Shown here one piece after another: positions 24,177 through 33,551 of a DNA stretch of 64,000 nucleotides. Each line of letters opens with the position of its first letter. The stretch's first letter is position 1. Source of the DNA: Bifidobacterium moraviense (GTDB lineage: Bacteria > Actinomycetota > Actinomycetes > Actinomycetales > Bifidobacteriaceae); contig NZ_JAAIIH010000012.1 in NCBI RefSeq assembly GCF_012932365.1, forward strand, positions 1 to 64,000, in the 5' to 3' direction. The notes beneath the pieces are model-generated. The model saw only the letters and a list, made by a program, of their open reading frames with translations. It did not search any database and was not told the origin of the DNA. The translations under genes and the position numbers were made by a program.

Positions 24177-25826
24177 TCAGTGGATCTCGCGGTAGTCGAA
24201 GCCGCGGAAGTCGGCGTGGGAGCGGTGGGCGTCCATGTCCTGCGCGCAGATGCCCACCATGGCGCCGGTGAACACGCAGTAGCCGCGGCGCGATTCGATG
24301 TAGTCGTCGCTGATGTGGTCGGCGGGCTGGTCGCCGCCGAGCGGCTGCCAGTCCGGCGCTTCGCCGTCGGATTTGCCGTCGTCGTACGCCCAGAAGAACC
24401 GCGCCACCGCGCCGCGCACCTCCACCTTGAGCCGCACCGGCGTGGAGGCGTCCAGCGTCACGGGATCGCTGCCGTAGGAGCCGTCGTGCTCGTCAAGCGT
24501 CACGATGCGCAGGATGCGGCGGTCCAGCGCCTCGTCGTCGAACGTCATCATGGCGTAGATCCAGTTGGCGGTGTCGTAGAAGAGGATCAGCCCGGCGTCC
24601 TGCTGGAAGTTCTCGGGCGTGAAGTCGATCGTGGTCTCGGCGTCGAAGTCGAAGTGCTCCCAGCGGCGGGCGAACAGCGTCTGCTTGTCGAGGCTCGTCA
24701 GGGTCTGGCGGCCGTAGAGGCGCAGCCAGCCGGGGCGCGCGGTCAGCGAGTAGTCCTCCTCCGCGTCGAGGCCGCAGCGCAGCGTCTTGAGGCTTGGCGG
24801 CAGCGGACGATCAGGCGCGAAGTCGATGCGCTCGCTGCGGTCGCGGCACTGCACGACGTCGCGCGAGACCTTGGGCGCGGGCACCACGAGATCGGGCATG
24901 ATGGTGTGGTTCCTGAGGCGCGGCCAGCCGTCCTCGGTCCATTCGATGGGCTGGATGGCGGTTTCGCGTCCGAGCGTGCAGTTGCCGCGTTCGGTGAGCG
25001 GACGGGCGCAGATCTGCGTGACGTACCATTCGTCGCCGATTTCGAGGAAGCAGCAGTGGCCGGACTTCTGCAGCGGCGCGGTGGGGTTGTCGCGCGTGGT
25101 CATGAGCGGGAAGTACGGCGAGTCCTCCCAAGGGCCGTCGAGCGAACGGGCGCGCGCCACGGTGGCGGCGTGCATCCAGCCGGTGCCGCCGGCCGCGCAC
25201 AGCAGGTAATAGTAGCCGTCCTTCTTGAGGATCTGCGGGCCTTCGCACACGCCGAGCGACGTGCCCTTGTAGAAGTGCCTGCGCTTGCCCACGAGGCGCA
25301 TGGCGTCGGCGTCGAATTCCTGGATGACGGTGCCGGCGAATCCGGGGCGGTCGTAGCGCCAGTCGAACAGCATGCTCAGGAAGTAGCTGCGGCCGTCGTC
25401 GTCATGGTAGAGCGCAGGGTCGAAGCCCGACGCCGTGACGAACGTGGGCTCGCTCCACGGGCCGGTGATGCTTGGCGCGGTGATGACGTAGTTGAGCGTG
25501 TCCTTGAACGGCGCCCAGCTTTTCACGTCGGTGAAGACGAGCCAGAACTTCCCCTTGGCGTAGCTCAGGTGCGGCGCCCAGATGGATCCGGAGTCGAAGT
25601 TGCCCCGGAGGTTGACGATGCTGGCGCGGTTCAGCGGCGCGGCCGCCCACTCCCAGTTGACGAGGTCCTTGGAGTGGTAGATGTCCACGCCGGGCCACCA
25701 TTCGAAGGTGGACGTGGCGATGTAGTAGTCGTCGCCGACCTTCAGCGCGCTGGCGTCCGGGTGGAAGCCGGGGAGGATGGGGTTGACGATGGTGCCGGGC
25801 GCGCCGGCGGCTGCGGGCATGTTCAT
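24177..25826 (-). CDS. GH43 beta-xylosidase/alpha-L-arabinofuranosidase
   Basis: 549 aa. A five-bladed beta-propeller (about 12-320) is followed by a C-terminal beta-sandwich (DUF1349-like, ARRWEHFDFDAETTIDFTPEN), the architecture of XynB-type GH43 enzymes. The catalytic base is Asp24 in GFHPDAS, the pKa-tuning Asp136 is in GFDPALY, and the acid is the Glu of GVCEGPQIL. NPILPGFHPD is the family opening. It acts on non-reducing xylosyl or arabinosyl ends inside the cell. Start 25826 follows GAGG by 7 bases; the longer reading to 25913 overlaps the promoter. Shared transcription with the GH36 gene suggests arabino/galacto-oligosaccharide use. Confidence 0.93.
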   Translation of the reverse strand: MNMPAAAGAPGTIVNPILPGFHPDASALKVGDDYYIATSTFEWWPGVDIYHSKDLVNWEWAAAPLNRASIVNLRGNFDSGSIWAPHLSYAKGKFWLVFTDVKSWAPFKDTLNYVITAPSITGPWSEPTFVTASGFDPALYHDDDGRSYFLSMLFDWRYDRPGFAGTVIQEFDADAMRLVGKRRHFYKGTSLGVCEGPQILKKDGYYYLLCAAGGTGWMHAATVARARSLDGPWEDSPYFPLMTTRDNPTAPLQKSGHCCFLEIGDEWYVTQICARPLTERGNCTLGRETAIQPIEWTEDGWPRLRNHTIMPDLVVPAPKVSRDVVQCRDRSERIDFAPDRPLPPSLKTLRCGLDAEEDYSLTARPGWLRLYGRQTLTSLDKQTLFARRWEHFDFDAETTIDFTPENFQQDAGLILFYDTANWIYAMMTFDDEALDRRILRIVTLDEHDGSYGSDPVTLDASTPVRLKVEVRGAVARFFWAYDDGKSDGEAPDWQPLGGDQPADHISDDYIESRRGYCVFTGAMVGICAQDMDAHRSHADFRGFDYREIH

Positions 25827-25908
25827 GATGGACCTCGTGGTGAGCTTCGTTGCTGTGGTGCGCGGCGCGGGAGCGAATCCGTGCGTCGCGTCCGTTTCGG
25901 ATGGGACC

Positions 25909-25938
25909 AGCATAGCGTGAAACCGCTTTCATGCGCAA
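25909..25938 (-). promoter_or_regulatory. LacI-controlled promoter of the GH43-GH36 operon
   Basis: Minus-strand TTGCGC (25933-25938), 18 bp, TATGCT (25909-25914). The operator TGAAACCGCTTTCA (25918-25931) fills the spacer and is identical to the one in front of the epimerase gene (9277-9290), so one repressor likely controls both loci 17 kb apart. Nothing else is recognisable in the 300-bp gap to the PfkB gene at 26128. Confidence 0.8.
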
Positions 25939-26127
25939 CCCGCGTGTCCGTCTCACCGTCCGCGGCGCCGACGCCGACGCGATGCGGCGTGATGCGATGC
26001 GATGCCCGTCGCCCGGACGCACGATGTCGCCCGACGTTTGCGTCCGACACCCGCACGGGCGTAGCATCGACGGTGAGGGACGCAAGGAAGCGAAGGACGC
26101 AATTAACACACAGCGCGAGGAGGCGTC

Positions 26128-27171
26128 ATGGCAGCGAACACGACGGACAACAGGAACGGAACGGTCATATCCCTGAGCGAGGTGGTGCCGGACATCATGC
26201 TCGGCGTCGGACAGGTGCCGGCGCAGGGCGGCTACGCGGTGGCCGGCGCGCCGAAAGTGTCGATCGCGGCCGGATACCGCGTCATGCGCGCCGCGCGGCG
26301 CATGGGCGCTCCGGTGAGCCACGCGGGCATCCTCGGCAACGGTCCGCTCGCCTCGATGATCCACCTCGCGTTCGACGAGGCCGGCATCGCGCACATCGGA
26401 CAGGACCGCATCGACGAGGACTCCGGCTTCCGCATCATGCTCACCGACGACGCCGGCGTCAAGACCATGATCGCCGCCTACGGCGCGGAGGCGCACGGCG
26501 AGGGCGACTGCTTCGCCGCCGTGGAGCCCCAGGCCGGCGACGTGGTGCACATCAGCGGCAACACCCTGACCAACCAGACCGCCGAGGGACTGGGCGAGTT
26601 CCTGGGACGCGCCTCGTGCGCGCCGCGCGAGCGCCGCTTCGACATCGTGCTCAACCCCACCAGCGCGCTGCAGCAGGTGAGCGACCAGCTGCTCGAGACG
26701 CTCACGCTCGCCCGGCCGATCTGGTCGTGCAACCGCCGTCAGGCCGACGTGCTCGCGCTGCGTCTCGGCGTGCAGCCCACGGACGCGCGGCGCATCACCG
26801 TGGGCGGCGACATCGACGACGCGATGGACGACCTGTGCCTGCGGCTCTCCGACGTGCTCGGCGCCTCGCTGGTGATCCGCTGCGGCGCCAAGGGCGCGTG
26901 GGTGGTGGACCGCACGGCGGAGAAGCGTGGAACGCGGCACGAGGTGACGCACGTCGCCGCGATCCCCGCCAGGGGCAGCCACACGCGCTCCGCCGGATCA
27001 TGCCACACCGGAGTCGTCTGCGCGCGTCTCGCGGCCGGCGACGGGCTCGTGGACGCGGTGCGTCTGGCCAACGCCGCGGCGACGATCGCCATCGACCGCA
27101 GCGAGAACGGCGTGCCCAGCTGTCCGCCGTACGCGGACGCCGTCGCGCTGCTCCGGAAGGCCGACGCCTAG
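26128..27171 (+). CDS. PfkB-fold protein with a disrupted kinase signature
   Basis: 347 aa. The ribokinase-like fold is recognisable (SIAAGYRVMRAARRMGAPVSHAGILGNGPLASMI, DEDSGFRIMLTD, VVHISGNTL). The C-terminal PfkB signature, normally DTTGAGD with the catalytic Asp and anion hole, reads HTRSAGSCHTG at 285-295. Both Asp and the GAGD core are lost, and Asp is replaced by Ser by simple alignment. The protein may be catalytically dead or use altered chemistry. GAGGAGG precedes the ATG. It diverges from the GH43 operon and converges on dtd 3 bp away. It is the only plus-strand gene of this island. I would not call it a sugar kinase without assay. Confidence 0.7.
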   Translation: MAANTTDNRNGTVISLSEVVPDIMLGVGQVPAQGGYAVAGAPKVSIAAGYRVMRAARRMGAPVSHAGILGNGPLASMIHLAFDEAGIAHIGQDRIDEDSGFRIMLTDDAGVKTMIAAYGAEAHGEGDCFAAVEPQAGDVVHISGNTLTNQTAEGLGEFLGRASCAPRERRFDIVLNPTSALQQVSDQLLETLTLARPIWSCNRRQADVLALRLGVQPTDARRITVGGDIDDAMDDLCLRLSDVLGASLVIRCGAKGAWVVDRTAEKRGTRHEVTHVAAIPARGSHTRSAGSCHTGVVCARLAAGDGLVDAVRLANAAATIAIDRSENGVPSCPPYADAVALLRKADA

Positions 27172-27174
27172 CGC

Positions 27175-27663
27175 CTAGCCGCGCGGGGCCATCAGCTCGT
27201 CGGTGTCCATGACGATGGTGACCGGCCCGTCGTTGACCAGTCCCACGCGCATGTGCGCGCCGAAGCGTCCCTCGCGCACCACGAGCCCCGCGGAGCGCAG
27301 CAGCTCGTTGAAGCGGATCCACATGATGTCGGCGTGCTCCGGCCTGCCGGCCTTCACGAAGCTCGGACGGTTGCCCTTGCGCACGTCGCCGAACAGCGTG
27401 AACTGGGAGATCGAGAGGATCTCGCCGCCCACGTCCTGGATCGACCGATTCATCTTGCCGTGCTCGTCCTCGAAGACGCGCAGGTTCGCGATCCTGTGCG
27501 CGAGCCACTGGATCTGCTCGTCGCCGTCCGCGTCCGCCACGCCCACGAGCAGCACGAAGCCGGGACCGATCTGCTGCGGCAGGAACGTGGGATCCACCTC
27601 GCCATTGACCTCGTTGACGACGTCCACCGATGCCTGCGACACGCGCTGCAATACGATTCTCAT
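27175..27663 (-). CDS. dtd: D-aminoacyl-tRNA deacylase
   Basis: 162 aa. It cleaves D-amino acids (and glycine mischarged on tRNA-Ala) from tRNA. Both active-site signatures are intact: SQFTLFGD (86-93) with the catalytic Thr, and NDGPVT (144-149), the cross-subunit Gly-Pro motif. The opening MRIVLQRVSQASV is typical. ATG 27663 is chosen over the GTG two codons earlier because MRIVLQRV is the conserved N terminus; no strong ribosome site is visible. It lies downstream of ssrA on the same strand, beyond a terminator, and converges on the PfkB-like gene with only 3 bp between stops. Confidence 0.95.
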   Translation of the reverse strand: MRIVLQRVSQASVDVVNEVNGEVDPTFLPQQIGPGFVLLVGVADADGDEQIQWLAHRIANLRVFEDEHGKMNRSIQDVGGEILSISQFTLFGDVRKGNRPSFVKAGRPEHADIMWIRFNELLRSAGLVVREGRFGAHMRVGLVNDGPVTIVMDTDELMAPRG

Positions 27664-27723
27664 GCGCACCAGCCTAGGCCCGACACGGTACGGGACGCCG
27701 GAAGCGGACCGCGCGCATACGAC

Positions 27724-27758
27724 GAAGGCCTCGTGATCGGCGTGATCACGAGGCCTTC
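27724..27758 (-). terminator. Terminator of the tmRNA gene
   Basis: GAAGGCCTCGTGATC (27724-27738) and its exact complement (27744-27758) form a 15-bp stem with a 5-base loop, starting 6 bp after the mature tmRNA 3' end. It is the likely transcription end of ssrA. Confidence 0.8.
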
Positions 27759-27764
27759 AATGAG

Positions 27765-28158
27765 TGGAGGCGCGGGGAATTGAACCCCGGTCCGATGACC
27801 GAGCCCGCAGTCTTCTACGTGCGTAGTCTGCTGGCCGTGCGGCGGTTTTTCTGCCCCCATCGATGTCGCAGACGACTGATGGCGAGCATATCCGCAGTTA
27901 AAGTCCCGATGCCGCCCTGTGGCGCAATGGCATCAGCAAGTCCTCTGAACGACGCTCAGCATCCTCCCAAGGACGAGGAGGAGTGAACGGAGCGGCTGCT
28001 CACTGGTTAGTCCTGGCGCGAAGCTCAGGCAGCGAGAGCAAACTCAGTGCGGTTAGATTTAGCACTTATTTGTTTGTAGGGGTCATCCACGAGCGGACCC
28101 TACGTTCTCGGCACGCTTCCCTGCGACGAACAGGTCACCGTCGAAACCGATCGCCCCC
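27765..28158 (-). ncRNA. ssrA: Transfer-messenger RNA (tmRNA)
   Basis: About 394 nt on the minus strand. The 5' end GGGGGCGAUCGGUUUCGACGG is one base over what I quote in parts: GGGGGCG pairs with CGCCUCC at the 3' end as the acceptor stem, UUUCGACGG is the conserved D-loop-like block, and GGUUCAAUUCCCC is the T arm. The terminal CCA is not encoded. The resume frame reads AKSNRTEFALAA then stop (28025-28063), a bifidobacterial-type proteolysis tag. It rescues stalled ribosomes with SmpB. It sits directly after ftsQ. Confidence 0.97.
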
Positions 28159-28207
28159 GATCTTGAGTTGTCAAGCACCCGCATGCCTTCCGGTACGCGG
28201 ACTTTTC

Positions 28208-28236
28208 AGAATACACCGATCGGGCGGACACGCCAA
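28208..28236 (-). promoter_or_regulatory. Probable ssrA promoter
   Basis: Minus-strand TTGGCG (28231-28236), 17 bp, TATTCT (28208-28213). Initiation near 28201 would give a ~43-nt leader to be removed by RNase P at the mature tmRNA 5' end (28158). It lies in the 105-bp gap after the ftsQ stop. Confidence 0.55.
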
Positions 28237-28263
28237 ACCACGCGTCGGGATTCATCCCAGAGC

Positions 28264-29361
28264 CTACTTGATGATCGGCTTGCGCGGGGAGGAGACGTTG
28301 ACCTGGTGCTTGTCGCCGATCACGGCGGGATCGTTGATGATCTTGTCCACCTCGGCCTTCTTGAGGTCGAGCTGCGAGGCGTCGCCCCACACGATCACGT
28401 AGTTGCCGCCGTCAAGCTCGGTGGTGATGGAGTCCTGCGTCTTCGCCGTGACCTTGCTGATGCGCTGGCGCATCGACTCGGGCAGGGACGCCACGATCTC
28501 GAGCGTCTGCTGCACGGCCTTGTTGGCCAGGCCGGACGTCACGTCGTCCACGTCGATGACGGGGATGCCCGTCACCGAGGCGCCGACCGCGTTGAGGATG
28601 CGCGCCTGGCTGTCCACGGCGGTGAGCGAGCCGTCCGCGGCGCGTAGGATCGCGGCGGGCTTCTGCGCGGCCACGGTGATGGTGATGCCGTGCGGCCAGT
28701 TCTTGGCGACGCTCGCGGACGTGACGCCCGGCAGCGCCTTGAGCTGGCGCGCGATGTCGCCCGTGGAGACGATGAGCAGCGAACGGTCGACCTGCGGCTG
28801 CGCGACCGCGGCCACCTCCTCGACGCTCACCCACTCGTTCGCGCCCACGACGGCGATGCGCCCCTCCTGCAGCTTGAGCACCGGAGAGAAGAACAGCAGC
28901 CAGACGATCGCGGTGATCAGCGCCACCACGCCCGCCGCGATGCCGCCGCGGATGAGCAGCGCCACGCGCCGGGCGCGACGCCGCTCCCTGTCGCGCGCCT
29001 GGAATCCGATCACCTTGGGACGCAGCAGCGGCCCGCGCTGCGCGTCCATGCCGAGCCGTTCGGACACCTCGCGATCCGACTTCAGCCCGCGTGCGTCCAC
29101 GAACCCGCCGGGTCTGGAGACGGTGACGCGGTCCACCGCCGCGGCGCCCGAACCCGCGGCGCGCACCTCGCCCACGGCGGAGGACACGCTGCGGGAGGAC
29201 CGGGAGGACCTGCCCGTCGCCTCGACGTCCGCGGCCCCGCGTCCCGACGACGCCGAACGCGCGGCGCGGCCCGCCGCCTTGCCGTGCCGTGCGGCGTCGT
29301 GCCGCGGGGAGTCCCCGGGGTGATCGCCGGACTGCTGGGAGGAGACCACGCGACCGGTCAT
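28264..29361 (-). CDS. ftsQ: Cell division protein FtsQ
   Basis: 365 aa. A long basic, Ser/Ala-rich cytoplasmic N terminus (about 1-165) leads into one membrane helix (GGIAAGVVALITAIVWLLFF) and then an extracytoplasmic POTRA domain (LQEGRIAVVGANEWVSVEEV) and the FtsQ beta domain. It links early and late divisome proteins. ATG 29361 overlaps the murC stop in an ATGA, so translation is coupled; a frame opening at 29523 lies inside murC and is rejected. It is the last gene of the dcw cluster here; ftsZ, usually next in other bacteria, is replaced by the tmRNA gene. The N-terminal extension is longer than in E. coli FtsQ, as is common in actinobacteria. Confidence 0.93.
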   Translation of the reverse strand: MTGRVVSSQQSGDHPGDSPRHDAARHGKAAGRAARSASSGRGAADVEATGRSSRSSRSVSSAVGEVRAAGSGAAAVDRVTVSRPGGFVDARGLKSDREVSERLGMDAQRGPLLRPKVIGFQARDRERRRARRVALLIRGGIAAGVVALITAIVWLLFFSPVLKLQEGRIAVVGANEWVSVEEVAAVAQPQVDRSLLIVSTGDIARQLKALPGVTSASVAKNWPHGITITVAAQKPAAILRAADGSLTAVDSQARILNAVGASVTGIPVIDVDDVTSGLANKAVQQTLEIVASLPESMRQRISKVTAKTQDSITTELDGGNYVIVWGDASQLDLKKAEVDKIINDPAVIGDKHQVNVSSPRKPIIK

Positions 29362-30947
29362 TGACGCTCCGGCTGGGTGGCCTCGCGGATCTGATGCGCC
29401 TCGCGGTGCGCCTCGAGCACGCGCAGCAGCACGGTGGACATCTGCGTCACGTCGCCGGCGCCCACGGTGAAGATCACGTCGCCGCGATGCGCGCGCATGG
29501 CGAGCATCTTGGCGGCCTGGCACATGTCCTGCACGGCGCTGATCCAGCCTTCGGCCGGATCGTGCGGCACGCCGTCCGCCGCGTTCACCACGGTCAGCGC
29601 GCTCACGCCGGGGAAGTCGGCGGGCTTCTCGCGCGCCGGGAAGATGCAGGTGACGATCACGTCGTCGGCCTTGGCCAGCGCCTCGGCGAACTCGCGGGCG
29701 AAGAAGCGCGTGCGCGAGAACAGGTGCGGCTGGAAGAGCACGCGCAGCGTGGAATCCGGGTAGCGGCGGCGTGCGGCGTCGAACAGCGCGGCGATCTCGG
29801 TGGGATGATGCGCGTAGTCGTCAACCACGGTGACGCCCTCGACGCATCCGCGGATCTGGAAGCGACGCGCGGCGCCGCGGAACGATGCGGCGGCCCCGGC
29901 GGCGGCGCGCGGATCCATGCCGAGCAGCGCGGCGGCGAGAATGGCCGCGGTGGCGTTGCGCGCGTTGTGCAGACCGGGGATGATCAGGGACACCGGCACG
30001 TCCTCGGCCGCGCCCTCCCCCGGCAGCAGGCCCGCGGGGATGTGGACGGTGAAGCCCTCGGCGCCGGATTCGGCCGCCTCGTGCTCCTGCTCGATCTCCA
30101 CCACGCCCTCCACACGGGCGGCAAGGGATTCGGGCAGCGCGGAGGCGTCGGCGGCGTAGACGATCGTGCGCGCGGCCACGTCGTCCGGCAGCGCGGCGAG
30201 CACGTCGCGCGCGCCTTCGTCGTCGCCGCACACGATCACGTGCCCGGTGGCGTGGCCGGCATGCTCCACGAACGCGGCGTGGTAGTGGGCCGCGTCGCCG
30301 TAGTGGTCGAGATGGTCGGGTTCGGCGTTGGTCACGATGGCGATCTCGGGACGGTACTTCTCGAAGCTGCCGTCGGATTCGTCGGCCTCGGCCACCAGCA
30401 CCGCGCCGGTGCCGGCGTGCCCGCCGTCCCTGACGCCGCCGTCCGGGGTCTGGATCGAGCCGCCGATCGCGTAGCTGGGATCCGCCAGGGCGCCTTCGCC
30501 CGCGGTGACAAGAATGTGCGCCAGCAGCGCGCTCGTGGTGGTCTTGCCGTGCGCGCCGGCCACGGTCACGCCGCGCCTGGCGCCCAGCAGCAGCGCCAGG
30601 ATGTCGCTGCGGTGCACGATGCGCACGCCGGCCTGCGCCGCCGCGACGATCTCCGGATTGTCCGGCTTGATGGCGCTGGAGAACACCACCGTGGAGGCGC
30701 CCGCCACGTTCTCGGCGCGCTGGCCGATGTGCACGGTCACGCCCAGCTCCCTCAGGCGCTCGGTCTTGGCACTCTCCTCGCGGTCGGAGCCGGTGACCGT
30801 GACGCCCTGCTCGTGCAGCATCTCGGCGAGCACGCTCATGCCGGCCCCGCCGATGCCGATGAAGTGGGTGACGCCCAGATCGGCCACGGTTTCGGTGGGC
30901 GAGAAGGACGCATGGGTGGGGTCAAGCACGATGGTGGATTCGGTCAC
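29358..30947 (-). CDS. murC: UDP-N-acetylmuramate--L-alanine ligase
   Basis: 529 aa Mur ligase that adds the first peptide residue (normally L-Ala) to UDP-MurNAc. Visible are the N-terminal UDP-binding FIGIGGAGMSVLAEML, the ATP loop GAHGKTTTSALLAHIL, and the C-terminal DDYAHHPTEI. The start is taken as GTG 30947 (VTESTIVLD), since TTAAGGAGAG sits 8 bases upstream; ATG-started versions would place that ribosome site inside the gene. A 114-bp gap separates it from murG upstream, and its stop overlaps ftsQ. An acidic insert (EQEHEAAESGAEG) in the central domain is slightly longer than usual. Confidence 0.97.
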   Translation of the reverse strand: MTESTIVLDPTHASFSPTETVADLGVTHFIGIGGAGMSVLAEMLHEQGVTVTGSDREESAKTERLRELGVTVHIGQRAENVAGASTVVFSSAIKPDNPEIVAAAQAGVRIVHRSDILALLLGARRGVTVAGAHGKTTTSALLAHILVTAGEGALADPSYAIGGSIQTPDGGVRDGGHAGTGAVLVAEADESDGSFEKYRPEIAIVTNAEPDHLDHYGDAAHYHAAFVEHAGHATGHVIVCGDDEGARDVLAALPDDVAARTIVYAADASALPESLAARVEGVVEIEQEHEAAESGAEGFTVHIPAGLLPGEGAAEDVPVSLIIPGLHNARNATAAILAAALLGMDPRAAAGAAASFRGAARRFQIRGCVEGVTVVDDYAHHPTEIAALFDAARRRYPDSTLRVLFQPHLFSRTRFFAREFAEALAKADDVIVTCIFPAREKPADFPGVSALTVVNAADGVPHDPAEGWISAVQDMCQAAKMLAMRAHRGDVIFTVGAGDVTQMSTVLLRVLEAHREAHQIREATQPERQ

Positions 30948-31061
30948 GACGGGAACTCTCCTTAACGACGATGCGCGACGATCGCGCGCGGTCCCCATTA
31001 TGGTCGCGCGGCGCGACGGGACGGGAACCACGCCCGTGCGGCGATCGGACGGACGCTGCGG

Positions 31062-32234
31062 TCACCTGGCCAGCGCCAGCACGCGCTCGGCCATCACCTG
31101 CGCGGCGTCGCGGATGCCGTAGCCCCACGCCGCCTTGCCCATGGCCTTGAGCGCGGCACGGTCGGCCAGCAGACCCGGCACGTGGGAGCGCACCCAGTCG
31201 GAGGTGAGATCCGCGTCGGCCACCATGATGCCGCCCTTCGCGTCCACCACGGGCTGCGCGTTGAAGCGCTGCTCGCCGTTGCCGATGGGCAGCGGCACGT
31301 AGACGGCGGGCAGTCCGAGCGCGGCGATCTCGCTGACGGAGCCGGCGCCGGAACGGCAGATGATGAGGTCCGCGCAGACGAAGGCGCGGTCGATGCGCTC
31401 CAGATACTCCACGGCGTGGTAGTCGCCGTGGCCGACCGTGTCGAGCCCCAGCCCGTTGAGCGCGTCCGCGCCGACCGACGCGGTGACCAGACGGCGGACC
31501 TCGTCGAGCTTGCCCCTGCCGGTCAGATGCACCACCTGCGCGTGCGCGAGCAGCTCGGCCGCACTGCCGGCGACCGCCTCGTTGAGGCTCTGCGCGCCCA
31601 GCGACCCGCCGGTGACGAGCACGAGCGGGCGCGTGGGGTCCACGCCCAGCGCGGAGGCCGCCTCGACGCGGGCGAGCTGCGGGTTGTCCTCCAGCATGCG
31701 CGCGAGCCGTGCGATGGCGGGACGCAGCGGCAGTCCCACACGCTCCATGCGGGTGCCCTTGCCCGGCTTGAGGCCGGTGTCCTCGTAGACGGTGCCGATG
31801 AAGTCGGCCCACGAGGCGCCCAGCTTGTTGGCCATGCCGGCGCGGGCGTTCTGCTCGTGGATGGCCAGCGGGATGCCCATCTTCTTCGCGGCGCGGTACA
31901 CGGGCGCGGACACGTAGCCACCGAATCCGCACACCACGTCCGCCTCGCGGCGGGCGAGGATTCCCTTCACCCTGCGCACCTCGCGCACCCACCGGTACGG
32001 GAACGCGAACGCCGCCCCGTTGAGGGAGCGCGGGAACGGCACCTTGTCGATGGTGTCCATCTCGAAGCCTGCGGCGGGGACCAGTTCGTTCTCCAGACCG
32101 GTGTTGCCGCCGAGCACCGTGACCACGGCGTCGGGATCGGCCTCGCGGATGGCGTTCGCGACGCTCAGCAGCGGGTTGACATGGCCGGCCGTCCCACCGC
32201 CGGCCAGCACCACATGAACTCTCTTACCACTCAT
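31062..32234 (-). CDS. murG: UDP-GlcNAc:lipid I N-acetylglucosaminyltransferase
   Basis: 390 aa GT28 enzyme that converts lipid I to lipid II at the inner face of the membrane. The N-terminal [12 protein letters not shown] (12-23) and the donor-binding [24 protein letters not shown] block are intact, as are [13 protein letters not shown] and [12 protein letters not shown]. Its position between ftsW and murC is the usual one. The ribosome site before ATG 32234 is weak (GCTGGTATCCC). Confidence 0.97.
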   Translation of the reverse strand: MSGKRVHVVLAGGGTAGHVNPLLSVANAIREADPDAVVTVLGGNTGLENELVPAAGFEMDTIDKVPFPRSLNGAAFAFPYRWVREVRRVKGILARREADVVCGFGGYVSAPVYRAAKKMGIPLAIHEQNARAGMANKLGASWADFIGTVYEDTGLKPGKGTRMERVGLPLRPAIARLARMLEDNPQLARVEAASALGVDPTRPLVLVTGGSLGAQSLNEAVAGSAAELLAHAQVVHLTGRGKLDEVRRLVTASVGADALNGLGLDTVGHGDYHAVEYLERIDRAFVCADLIICRSGAGSVSEIAALGLPAVYVPLPIGNGEQRFNAQPVVDAKGGIMVADADLTSDWVRSHVPGLLADRAALKAMGKAAWGYGIRDAAQVMAERVLALAR

Positions 32235-32324
32235 GGGATACCAGCTTAATCGTTTGACGGACGCATCGGCGCCGGGGCACGCGGAAACGCGCGCGGGAAA
32301 ACGCGCGCGTCCGCGAAACCGCGC

Positions 32325-33551
32325 TCACTCCCTGACGAGCGCCGCCCGGATGTCGCCCTGCTGGCGCATCATCTGCACCACCACGCCGGACGCGCCGAGA
32401 CACATCACCAGCGCGGATCCGCCCGCGGAGACGAACGGCATCGGCAGGCCCATCACCGGCAGCAGCCCCAGCACCACGGCGATGTTGATGAGCGCCTGAC
32501 CGACGATCCACGCGCCGACGCACACGATGACCATGCGCGCGTAGGGGTCCTTGCACTGCAGGGCCACGCCCACCATGCACCATCCCATCACCACGAACCC
32601 GAGGATGAGCAGGGCCGCGCCCACGAACCCGAGCTCCTCGCCGATGATGGCGAAGATGAAGTCGTTGTGCGCGGCGGGCAGGTAGTTCCACTTCTCGCGC
32701 GAATTGCCCAGCCCCACGCCGAACAGGCCGCCGGAGCCCATGGCGAAGTTGCCGTGGATGGACTGGAAGCACACGCTCTGCGCGTCGTCGGCGGAGCAGG
32801 TGCCGTACGTGGCCATGATGCGCGACATGCGGTTGCCGCTGCCGAACACGAACAGGCCCAGCACGGCGGCGCCGCCGACCACGGAGAAGATGCCCAGCAG
32901 CTTGAGCGGGAACCCTCCCACCAAGAAGGCGAACGCGCAGATGAGGGCCACGATCATGCCGGTGCCCAGATCCTTGCCCAGCATGACCAGCGCGAAGCTG
33001 ACGAAGGTGACGAGGAAGACCCCGGAATACGCCTTCCACCACACTTCGGTGCGCATCTTCCGCTGCGCGGCGAGCATGCCGGCGGGCAGCCAGACGCACA
33101 GCGCGAGCTTGAGGAACTCGGCCGGCTGGAAGGAGACGCCGCCCACGCTGATCCAGCCGTTGTTGCCGTACGCGCCCTGGCCGAGCCCGGTCATCGTGAG
33201 CCCCTGCAGCACCCACGCCCCGCCCACGATGTAGATCGCGAGCCTGCGGTAGAGACGCTCGGGCACGTGCATGGTGAACAGGGCGAACGCGACGCCGATC
33301 GCGCAGAAGATGGCCTGGTCGCGCAGCTCGGCCCACGGCGACTTGCGGCTGGAGATCACGTCCACCGTGGAGCTGGAGAACACCATGAGCAGGCCGAACA
33401 CCGTCACCACGATCACCGAGGCCATGAAGCCCCAGTAGCACCACAGCGGGTTGAGGAGCACGCGCCATCCCACGTACTTGCGCGCGGAGGGACGGACGGG
33501 CCTGGTCTTGGCGGTCTTGCCCGCGCCGCCCGATCGTGCGGTGCGCGTCAT
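32325..33551 (-). CDS. ftsW: SEDS-family lipid II polymerase/divisome protein FtsW
   Basis: 408 aa with about ten membrane helices. The SEDS signature [30 protein letters not shown] is present (quoted here in two parts: [13 protein letters not shown] and [10 protein letters not shown]), plus [15 protein letters not shown] near the end. It polymerises septal glycan together with the transpeptidase FtsI. The basic N terminus ([21 protein letters not shown]) is cytoplasmic. ATG 33551 overlaps the murD stop (ATGA), implying translational coupling. RodA is an alternative name for related proteins, but the dcw location supports FtsW. Confidence 0.95.
   Translation of the reverse strand: MTRTARSGGAGKTAKTRPVRPSARKYVGWRVLLNPLWCYWGFMASVIVVTVFGLLMVFSSSTVDVISSRKSPWAELRDQAIFCAIGVAFALFTMHVPERLYRRLAIYIVGGAWVLQGLTMTGLGQGAYGNNGWISVGGVSFQPAEFLKLALCVWLPAGMLAAQRKMRTEVWWKAYSGVFLVTFVSFALVMLGKDLGTGMIVALICAFAFLVGGFPLKLLGIFSVVGGAAVLGLFVFGSGNRMSRIMATYGTCSADDAQSVCFQSIHGNFAMGSGGLFGVGLGNSREKWNYLPAAHNDFIFAIIGEELGFVGAALLILGFVVMGWCMVGVALQCKDPYARMVIVCVGAWIVGQALINIAVVLGLLPVMGLPMPFVSAGGSALVMCLGASGVVVQMMRQQGDIRAALVRE

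Noticed and set aside
27724..27758. tRNA or second small RNA beside ssrA
   Set aside because: Only one acceptor/T-arm set is present, belonging to the tmRNA; the hairpin is its terminator.
28161..28180. TTGACA at 28169-28174 as -35 box of ssrA
   Set aside because: It lies only 11 bases from the mature 5' end with no -10 box after it; the TTGGCG/TATTCT pair further upstream fits better.
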